A stretch of 64,000 nucleotides of DNA, taken from positions 110,226,004 through 110,290,003 of the forward strand of contig CP136064.1 of the NCBI GenBank assembly GCA_032622095.1, in the 5' to 3' direction. Shown here piece by piece: positions 57,301 to 64,000 of the stretch; the stretch's first letter is position 1, and each line of letters begins with the position of its first letter. The notes under the pieces are model-generated. The model had not been told where the DNA came from. It saw only the letters and a list, made by a program, of their open reading frames with translations, and ran no database searches. The position numbers and the translations under genes are program-made. This stretch comes from Siphonodentalium dalli. Its lineage: Eukaryota > Mollusca > Scaphopoda > Gadilida > Siphonodentaliidae.

Positions 57301-58217
57301 GAATGCATTGGCACAAGGTTTTCATAAAATTTCAGGAAGCTTCAGTCATGGAAGGGTTAAGGAATATGTATTTTCTTTGAAGATTCTATTTACCATTTGA
57401 CACCCCAGATGATATCTAATTTCACCAAAAGTTTAGATTTTCTGCTACCAAAGCAACCAAAACCTGACAAATACTTCCCAATGGAATTGTAAACAGGCAT
57501 ATGTCAAAAACATCTCAGAACTTAGAATAATTTGTTTCAACTTCCAAAATATGCTCGAGTGCGGTAATCTCTAATTTAACCACAATACAAGTGTGACTCT
57601 GTAGTCAACAATTTATGGCTCTCTCGCACTGGCGAAAGGATAACTCAAGGACAGAGTCTTGCTATCATTATGTCATCACGCTTGTTTCAGTCGGTTAGTA
57701 ACACACGATCAGGCCTGAAAATATGGTGCCAGGCATTTTTCACCCTGAGGGTGAATTTAGTGATGCTACCCCACACAAAGAAGTAGCATCTCTAAATTCA
57801 CCTTCTGGGGTCCTCATTCTGCTTAGGCCCCATTTCTCTAAAGTTATCTTTACTATTAAATTAATTTTTTTTTAGTTTCTTTAGAAACTTCTTCAAAAAA
57901 TTTCTTTTTATGTTTAGTTTCTCTATATCCCTAAAATGGTGAAACAATCCATAATCGAAGTGCCCAATGAGTGCACATCACAATATGGGAACTGGCCATG
58001 CAGAATGAGGTCCCAAGAGGATGAATCTGGTGACACTACCCTGAGCACATTAAATTCACCCTGTTGAGACCTCATTCTGCAAACATCCGGCACCATATTT
58101 TGTGGCCTGCACACGTTTGCAGTTAGAACTGGTATGTATCATAGGAAGAGTATTTACCAGCTCTCTGTTCACCATCGATTTCACCATCCTCCATAGCATC
58201 ACCATCAATATTAGTTT
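47568..58217 (-). CDS. ZCCHC8: ZCCHC8 (NEXT complex scaffold), C-terminal 359 residues in five exons, 5' partial
   Basis: Minus-strand exons in transcript order: 58217-58158, 55346-55276, 54375-54298, 51219-51111 and 48331-47568 (TAA at 47570-47568). All junctions are GT-AG and in phase. The product reads: acidic linker (MEDGEIDGEQ); LERILEYPGF, matching the conserved segment after the PSP domain (human LVTYPGF); a basic, NLS-like KKRKVENK followed by DMDLDSDEES (human DMELDSDME); a proline-rich stretch with repeated PPLP, TPP and GTPP; SLEELEGQYQRI (human TLEELEEQQRRI); a Ser-rich low-complexity part; and the terminal FENLPDSTGTFEKMRTLL, matching the human C-terminal region that binds and stimulates the MTR4 helicase. 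ZCCHC8 links MTR4 and RBM7 to send nuclear transcripts to the exosome. Its zinc knuckle and PSP exons are not in the window. Human ZCCHC8 is about 707 residues. Confidence 0.9.
48332..51110. repeat. ZCCHC8 intron with nested tandem repeats
   Basis: From about 48540 to 48830 and again at 49620-49735 lie units with GTAACTCATG, GAACCCATAT, CGAACTTGGCC and CAAACTGGAGTTATC. They are split by an insert (48832-49618) that begins GAGGTGTGACTGTCCC, contains three ~168-bp units (TCTAAGTCGAAAAAGGGG at 49038, 49206 and 49374) and ends in a GGACGGACGACGGACAG tract and an ATACCCCCC...GGGGGGTAT hairpin. This is a pattern familiar from molluscan repeats. From 49740 to 51110 I see nothing recognisable. Confidence 0.55.
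51111..51219 (-). CDS. ZCCHC8: ZCCHC8 internal exon (NLS-like)
   Basis: 109 bases, acceptor TTTAAG before GCTGTACAG and donor GTAAGT. Encodes AVQKRKIEEE through a KKRKVENK basic cluster to the acidic DLDSDEES. Confidence 0.9.
51260..51503. mobile_element. CCCTTTCTATAC-family TTAA MITE, copy 2
   Basis: CCCTTTCTATACC after TTAA (51256-51259); AGAATAGAAAGGG before CTAA (51504-51507), a mutated TTAA. It starts 40 bp from the ZCCHC8 exon edge at 51219, within the acceptor-side intron sequence. Confidence 0.7.
51741..51976. mobile_element. piggyBac-like hairpin MITE (CCCTTTCATG family)
   Basis: CCCTTCCATAGCGGGAGCTT at the left after TTAA (51737-51740). The right end is altered (CATCATTAAG) before TTAA (51977-51980). 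Two TATATATG hairpins present. Confidence 0.68.
52299..52778. mobile_element. AGGTACT-family TTAA MITE
   Basis: Left ATGTACTCAATCCGATC after TTAA (52295-52298), right TCGGATTGAGTACCT before TTAA (52779-52782). Orientation of the core is opposite to 25888-26356. Confidence 0.7.
52783..53819. other. ZCCHC8 intron, nothing recognised
   Basis: AT-rich with no exon or repeat family named. Confidence 0.4.
53820..54264. mobile_element. Double-hairpin hAT-like MITE, copy 4
   Basis: CAAGCCTGAAAATAGTGTG at the left, ACATTATTTTCAGCCATG at the right; flanks TCAGCAGA (53812-53819) and TTAGCAGA (54265-54272) agree at 7 of 8. The centre is expanded. It ends 33 bp from the ZCCHC8 exon at 54298, on its donor side. 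Confidence 0.72.
54298..54375 (-). CDS. ZCCHC8: ZCCHC8 internal exon
   Basis: 78 bases, phase 0 at both ends, acceptor TTTTTAG and donor GTATGT. Encodes EYQKYNLPPIQ..LKDFLRNELQQK, aligned with the segment after YPGF in human ZCCHC8. Confidence 0.9.
54480..54725. mobile_element. piggyBac-like hairpin MITE (CCCTTTCATG family)
   Basis: CCCTTTCATGCCGGGAGCT after TTGA (mutated TTAA, 54476-54479); GTCATGAAAGGG before TTAA (54726-54729). Its left end lies about 105 bp from the exon at 54375. Confidence 0.72.
55276..55346 (-). CDS. ZCCHC8: ZCCHC8 internal exon (YPGF segment)
   Basis: 71 bases, acceptor AATTTTCAG and donor GTAAGT. Encodes ELKLERILEYPGFTVPVPEG, the conserved stretch just after the PSP domain. 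Confidence 0.9.
55635..55886. mobile_element. piggyBac-like hairpin MITE (CCCTTTCATG family)
   Basis: CCCTTCCATGACTGGAGCTT after TTAA (55631-55634); a degraded right end TGTGAAAAAG before TTAA (55887-55890). One hairpin uses GTCGCC/GGGCGC loop-side pairs. Confidence 0.7.
56606..57007. mobile_element. Long TTAA MITE with CCCTTTACCCAACA termini
   Basis: CCCTTTACCCAACA at the left and TGTTGGGTAAAGGG at the right, TTAA both sides (56602-56605, 57008-57011). It carries the same two TATATATG(Y)GAG hairpins as the CCCTTTCATG family but different ends, plus three tandem TTTTGGCCGG units near the right end. Confidence 0.75.
57097..57356. mobile_element. piggyBac-like hairpin MITE (CCCTTTCATG family)
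   Basis: CCCTTTCATGACAGCAGTTG after TTAA (57093-57096), GTCATGGAAGGG before TTAA (57357-57360). Confidence 0.75.
57710..58109. mobile_element. Double-hairpin hAT-like MITE, copy 5
   Basis: CAGGCCTGAAAATATGGTGCC against GGCACCATATTTTGTGGCCTG, which match each other but not copies 1-2; flanks CACACGAT and CACACGTT agree at 7 of 8. It ends 48 bp from the ZCCHC8 exon at 58158, on its donor side. Confidence 0.72.
58158..58217 (-). CDS. ZCCHC8: ZCCHC8 exon (acidic linker), first one in the window
   Basis: 60 bases, acceptor GATATTTCAG and donor GTAAAT (a weaker donor). Encodes TNIDGDAMEDGEIDGEQRA. Upstream exons are beyond the right edge or in sequence where I could not find them. Confidence 0.8.
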
Positions 58218-58751
58218 CTGAAATATCAATATTAATGTATCATTAATCCCATTAGTCCACTTTTTTTTTATTTGTTGGTTTATGGATAATTATTTTAAAA
58301 GATAAGAGTAACAGGAGGGAAAAAAAATAATAAATAAAATTGGATTTGAATTTGATTTTTTTTTATCATTTTATCATAAAATTAGGTAGGAAGATAAAAC
58401 AAATATATATAAATTGAATGTTTTACATATCAATTTTAGACGAAATGGTGAAATGAGTCAGTAGTAGATGCGAAAGAAGGTCTTTGGGGAGTATATTAAT
58501 ATATTACCAGCAATTGTGCAGAAAGATTGGAGTAGTACAGGGGAATTTTTAGGAGGTTAATCCCAAATTACAGCCAATCAGAAATGGTTTTATTTGACAG
58601 TCTAGCCTGATAACTATTATTTCTAATTTCTAATTTTTTTTACTTAGGTCCCATTAGTCTCGGACAAATTAAAATAACTGCCAATTGCAATTTAAATTTT
58701 TTCTCTACTCTGGTGATTTTTTTGGAAGGACGATCTGTAAACCAAAAAAAT
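58218..58751. other. ZCCHC8 intron, nothing recognised
   Basis: AT-rich with T and A runs; no exon seen. Confidence 0.4.
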
Positions 58752-59245
58752 GAAAGTGTCAATGATACTGTAGCTCAACTTGGAGAGGGGATAATGTCAT
58801 GCATTACAGAAAGAGAGTTTAAATGTTTAAGTAATACCAGAGGTCAATCAGAAGAGCCAAATGAAGTTTGGGATAAATTGGAAGAAAAATGTTGACAGTA
58901 GGGCATGCCAAAGTTTTAGTGATGCAAAGAGTAAATCCAAGATGGCTGCTGGCATCCATGTTTTTGTTTGAATTTGATAGCTCCCATCTATCCAGCGGCC
59001 ATGATGTTTTCAACAAAATATGGAAAAAATTTATGGCTCCCATCTAGTGGTCACCCCAGAGATCCATATGAAGTATTTAGTGACAATCAGATAAGGGATG
59101 TGGCCTGTAGGGTATGGTGAAGTATTTAGTCATGCAGAGAGTAAAATCCAGGATGGCCACTAGCGGCCATGTTTTTCAACTAAATTCGGAAAAATTCAAT
59201 GGCTCCCATCTAGTGGTCACACAGAAGATCCATAACAAGACAGTC
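58752..59245. repeat. Leader plus about two units of the CAAGATGGC tandem repeat
   Basis: GTGTCAATGATACTGTAGC leader, then CCAAGATGGCTGC and CCAGGATGGCC units with CATCTAGTGGTCAC variants. A diverged short version of the right-edge array. Confidence 0.65.
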
Positions 59246-59989
59246 AATGACTGTGGGGTCGCTCACCAGACTGCAAAGACTGAAAAGACTGGGACTCTGG
59301 AGACCACAACAGTCAGAACTTTTCATAATCACTTTAAAAGAAGTAGATCTAAACAGGATATGTGGCCAAATTACCAACTGTACACTACTGATCACCCCCC
59401 CCCCCCCTTCACACTAAATATCAATAAAATAGACCTGATGTTCCTTGTGAAGGAAGCATATTAAGAGGGAAACTGTCCTTCGCTTGGCCCCTATTTTTCC
59501 AGGTGACCCCATTAAAAAAAATCTGTATTGCAGTCAAACAAGAACATTCCATGATAAATAAGCCAACGAGTTCTTGGCTCTTCCAAACATATTTTAAGAA
59601 TTACTATGTGGTGAAATAGTTATGTCTCTGGCACTGCCCTTATTCGACTTTGTGATGCCATTTTTACAAATGTGTCACCCAAGGTAATTTCATACCAAAT
59701 ATAAGCAAAATAGGCCATTTGATTCTTGCATAGAAGACATATCATGAATTACTATGGAGAGAAAGTGTAATGTAGCTGGCCTTGCACCTCCTTGACCTGC
59801 TGACCCTGATTAAACAAATCTAATCACACATCACCAAAGGAGCCTCAATATTAAATGTGAGCTAAATAGAGCTGGTGGTTCTTTCAAAGAACACTTTTCA
59901 AGTTTGCAAAATATGTTCTAGTGGTGGATGTGGGAGAGTTAAATGTCCTGTTGAAAGATTTGAACAATACATATGCTAGATTGATGTTG
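59246..59989. other. Nothing recognised; 13-C run at 59395-59407
   Basis: No exon or named repeat; likely still ZCCHC8 intron. Confidence 0.4.
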
Positions 59990-61785
59990 TACAGTCAATT
60001 TCGGTTAATAGAATATGCTCGGTTCAGCAATTTTTTATTCGAATAACCGATTATTCTATTAGGCGATTTTGCACCAAAACGTTGTAATTTCGAGTTGACG
60101 ATGTACCACTGACTTGACCGATGTTTGTTTGATATAAAAACTTTAAAATACCTGTTATTAAATGTGTATTTACTTCATAATATTGTTCTCTTTATTGATT
60201 GTTTCATATAATATTAAAATATTTGTAATACCATTATCAGATTGTGTGTTTGTTGTTACTTTTTACAGAGGGAAAATTGTAATAACATCGATCGATAAAA
60301 GCACATGTTTAATGTCGCTGAAACCCTGTGTGCATTGCATCGGCATGATGGGGACCTTGTATTCATCGTCGCCGTGGAACCGCTTCCACTTGATGTCGTT
60401 CCTCTTCTTCCACCTGGATAACCAGCCACTGGTGGTGACGAAGGCCGGTTTGTCGAGTAGCTTAGCAAAATCCTTGGATTTCTCCGTCAGCAACTCGCCG
60501 CTCATTGGAATGTCTCGGTGTCGGTGTTGTCGAACCAGGTAACGAGGGCCTTCTCAACATCTGCAGCTTTCGTTTCGAGTTCATAATGACTGAGTAATTG
60601 ATTGTGACTGATGTACCCACAGCATTGCATTTATAATAGCCCTGGTACGATTTTGTTTTTACAAGTGACACGTTAATTTGCCCTTTGTTAGCGGGTGTAC
60701 TCAAACAAATACTTAAACAAACACTCTGTCATCATTAATGGGACAATCCTTTGTTCGCGCCATAGAGTGAGAAACGAACAAAACAGTTTGTACAGCCTAA
60801 TTCTTTATGCATGGTCATTAACAGATATCAAATACAAAAGAACTGAGTCGCTAACGGCGTATATATGTAGCTTCAAGTTCAAAAGCCATGCGCGGCTATG
60901 CACGTGCAAAGTGCACAGGTGTCTGTCCAACTACAGTACTGTAAATTGTAAAAACATATTTTTCGCGTTCAGTGACAACATCAGTATGTTCCTTCATGTA
61001 ACCAAACACAGAGAACTGGCTTCCTGGTTATGTAAACACACAGTGGGTATAATAATGGAGCAGAAGGGGAACTTGTCATTGAACAACAATGTCTTCCAAA
61101 CTACGTCAACATTATGTACTCGAAACCAAAATAAAGGTTATTGACATTAACATTTTTAAGCTGCATTTTGTTCACGTTTTACAGTATAAACAGTTTAGGA
61201 GCGATAACTCTATTTATTAAAACACGTGCTTTTTAGCAGAAATACAACTGTCTTTTGTCAGTACTGTTAGTGTTAAATAATTACACTCACTGGCTTTTGT
61301 TAAACATGCAATTAGTCGCTATTGTAACATCCTCTATGTGGACAACAGATCACGAATAAAGCGTCGGGTTTATTAGTTTCCTAATCGGATTAAGTCTGAA
61401 CATTGATAAAACTATAGACTACTATAGACTATAGATGCAGGATTTACCCACACTGCTTACAAAATTTAATAGTGGGAATGTTCGGCAATAAAACAACAAG
61501 ACAAGTGTTATTATAATATTTTAATATTCACATTTAATTGAAAAATCACTTTCTTAAAGAAACTTATGACCGTAAAGCACTCGCTTTTGAAACGTTTTAT
61601 GTCACCCATTTTCGATCTAATACGATTGTCTGCGGTTTCTTGACATAAACTATAATATTTTGGATGAAATACCTTCAACTAAGTTCTATAATGCACGAAA
61701 ATACCAACTTTCAGAGCACATTTTTGCGAATATTCTATTCGATTAAGCGATAGTCCGCTTGGGAGTCGATTCGAATAAGCAATTA
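59990..61785 (-). mobile_element. pogo/Tigger-type DNA transposon remnant
   Basis: Subterminal sequences TTATTCGAATAACCGATTA near 60045 and an inverted, diverged partner near 61735-61775 bracket a decayed transposase. The left end starts ACAGTCAATTTCGGTTAAT. The right end is cut by the leader of the satellite-like array. Confidence 0.55.
60263..60600 (-). pseudogene. Tigger-like transposase fragment (CENP-B-type HTH)
   Basis: Minus-strand frames give ALVTWFDN upstream and then, in another frame, SGELLTEKSKDFAKLL and SGWLSRWKKRNDIKWKR. This order (W-F, then L-x-x-K-A-x-x-F-A, then S-x-G-W-L-x-R-(W/F)-K-x-R) is the CENP-B/Tigger DNA-binding domain. A frameshift lies near 60510-60540. No DDE catalytic domain follows, so it is inactive. 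Plus-strand frames across this interval are antisense shadows. Confidence 0.72.
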
Positions 61786-64000
61786 AATGAAAGTGTCAAT
61801 GACACTGTAGCTCAACTTGGAAAGGGAATAATTTAATGTATTACAGTCAATGGAGCCATTAGGAATGTGGAAAGTTGAATATCTAATACATGTTTATAGA
61901 CATGAAGAGAAAAGTAAAATCCAAGATGGCTGCTGGCGGCCATGATTTCGGCCGAATGACCCCAAAATGAGTCGTTCCCATCTACATGTCATCGTTAACA
62001 TCCATGACAAATTTTATGACGATCAGACTAAAGGTACGACCTGTAGCCCATGCTAAAGAATTTAGTCATACAAAGAGTAAAATCCAAGATGGCTGCTGGC
62101 GGCCATGTTTTTTGGCCGAATGATCCCAAAATGACTCGTTCCCATCTACATGTCATTATTAACATTCATGACAAATTTTATGATGATCAGACTAAAGGTA
62201 TGACATGTAGCACGCGCTAAAGAATTTAGTCATACAAAGAGTAAAATCCAAGATGGCTGCTGGCGGCCATTTTTTGGGCCGAATGACCCCAAAATTACTC
62301 GTTCCCATCTACATGTCAATATTATCATCCATGACAAATTTCATGATCATCAGACGAACAGTACGACCTGTGGCCCGTGCTAATGGATTAAATTTTTAAA
62401 TCCAAGATGGCCACTGGCGGCCATGTTTTTTGTCCGAATGACCCCAAAATTACTTGTTCCCATCTACATTCCAATTTCAACAACCATGACAAATTTTATG
62501 ATGATCAGACTAAAGGTACGACCTGTAGCCCATGCTAAAGGATTTAGTCATACAAAGAGTAAAATCCAAGATGGCTGCTGGCGGCCATGTTTTTCGGCCG
62601 AATGACCTCAAAATGACTCGTTCCCATCTACATGTCATTATTAACATTCATGACAAATTTCATGATGATCAGACTAAAGGTACAACCTGTAGCCCGTGCT
62701 AAAGGATTTAGTCATACAAAGAGTAAAATCCAAGATGGCTGCTGGCGACCAGGTTTTTTGGCCGAATGACCCCAAAATTACTCGTTCCCATCTACATGTC
62801 ATTGTTAACATCCATGACACATTTTATGATGATCAGACTAAAGGTACGACCTGCAGCCCGTGCTAAAGAATTTAGTCATACAAAGAGTAAAATCCAAGAT
62901 GGCTGCTGGCGGCCATGTTTTTTGGCCGAATGACCCCAAAATTACTCATTCCCATCTACATGTCAATATTATCATCCACGACAAATTTCATGATGATCAG
63001 AAGAACAGTACGACCTGTGGCCCGTGCTAATGGATTAAATTTTTAAATCCAATATGGCCGCTGGCGGCCATGTTTTTTGTCCGAATGACCCCAAAATGAC
63101 TCGTTCCCATCTACATTCCAATTTCAACAACCATGACAAATTTTATGATGATCAGACTAAAGGTACGACCTGTAGCCCGTGCTAAAGGATTTAGTCATAC
63201 AAAGAGTAAAATCCAAGATGGCTGCTGGCGGCCATGTTTTTCGGCCGAATGACCTCAAAATGACTCGTTTCCCATCTACATGTCATTATTAACATTCATG
63301 ACAAATTTCATGATGATCAGACTAAAGGTACAACCTGTAGCCCGTGCTAAAGGATTTAGTCATACAAAGAGTAAAATCCAAGATGGCTGCTGGCGTCCAG
63401 GTTTTTTGGCCGAATGACCCCAAAATTACTCGTTCCCATCTACATGTCATTGTTAACATCCATGACACATTTTATGATGATCAGACTAAAGGTACGACCT
63501 GCAGCCCGTGCTAAAGAATTTAGTCATACAAAGAGTAAAATCCAAGATGGCTGCTGGCGGCCATGTTTTTCGGCCGAATGACCCCAAAATTACTCGTTCC
63601 CATCTACATGTCAATATTATCATCCATGACAAATTTCATGATAATCAGAAGAACAGTACGACCTGTGGCCCGTGCTAATGGATTAAATTTTTAAACCCAA
63701 TATGGCCGCTGGCGGCCATGTTTTTTGTCCGAATGACCCCAAAATGACTCGTTCCCATCTACATTCCAATTTCAACAACCATGACAAATTTTATGATGAT
63801 CAGACTAAAAGTAGGACCTGTAGCCCGTGCTAAAGGATTTAGTCATACAAAGAGTAAAATCCAAGATGGCTGCTGGCGACCATGTTTTTTAGCCGAATGA
63901 CCCCAAAATTACTCGTTCCCATCTACATGTCATTGTTAATATCCATGACAAATTTTATGATGATCAGACTAAAGGTACGACCTGCAGCCCGTGCTAAAGA
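61786..64000. repeat. Satellite-like array, ~162-bp unit, four-unit higher-order period
   Basis: After a leader (AAAGTGTCAATGACACTGTAGC) about 13 units follow to the right edge, each with CCAAGATGGCTGCTGGCGGC, CCGAATGACCCCAAAAT, GTTCCCATCTACATGTC and a GTACGACCTGTAGCCC-type block. Unit starts near 61921, 62082, 62250, 62402, 62567, 62731, 62892, 63049, 63213, 63380, 63541, 63698 and 63861. Variant types repeat every four units (about 648 bp). The array continues beyond the window. Confidence 0.8.

Noticed and set aside
60695-61144. 149-codon open frame on the plus strand, the second longest in the window
   Set aside because: It lies inside the Tigger remnant, has no family resemblance, and its composition is what AT-rich non-coding DNA gives; no splice or start context supports it.

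Overview
This is a eukaryotic nuclear window. Genes are sparse, exons are short with GT-AG introns, the DNA is AT-rich, and most of the sequence is repeats. The abundance of ACATGTA and TACCGGTA-type palindromes, and a repeat ending in a run of GGAC/GAC steps followed by a CCCCCC/GGGGGG-bracketed tail, suggest a marine invertebrate, most likely a lophotrochozoan such as a mollusc. That is an inference; nothing here fixes the species. I saw no bacterial operon, CRISPR array, rRNA or tRNA.

Three host genes are supported. (1) The 3' end of a PHR-domain gene, probably a BTB-PHR protein of the BTBD1/2/3/6 group, runs off the left edge (2-391, +). (2) A complete SMIM14 orthologue lies on + at 25785-34893. 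It has four coding exons, 102 residues, and a probable promoter and non-coding first exon near 23.76-24.15 kb. (3) The 3' half of a ZCCHC8 orthologue lies on - (58217 down to 47568). It has five coding exons and 359 residues, and encodes the scaffold of the nuclear exosome targeting (NEXT) complex; its zinc knuckle and PSP exons must lie beyond the right edge. SMIM14 and ZCCHC8 converge, about 12.7 kb apart.

The rest is a catalogue of mostly non-autonomous transposons. From left to right it holds: a foldback/direct-repeat composite (1.7-4.0 kb); a 3.8-kb foldback element carrying a later insertion (5.0-8.8 kb); two unrecognised coding-like remnants (9.3-10.1 kb); a foldback element with two nested MITEs (11.1-13.0 kb); a head-to-tail array of Helitron-like elements rich in a nuclear-receptor half-site (18.4-21.1 kb); many TTAA-flanked MITEs of two kinds (AGG-ended, Kolobok/T2-like, and CCCTTT-ended, piggyBac-like); five copies of a double-hairpin hAT-like MITE with 8-bp target duplications; a pogo/Tigger remnant (60.0-61.8 kb); and a satellite-like array with a four-unit higher-order period (61.8 kb to the right edge).

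The most interesting signals are structural. Hairpin arms vary in a compensated way between copies. TTAA elements are twice inserted back to back across one shared TTAA. MITEs lie close to several splice sites of ZCCHC8 and SMIM14. All repeat family names rest on termini, target duplications and comparison between copies inside this window, not on database searches.
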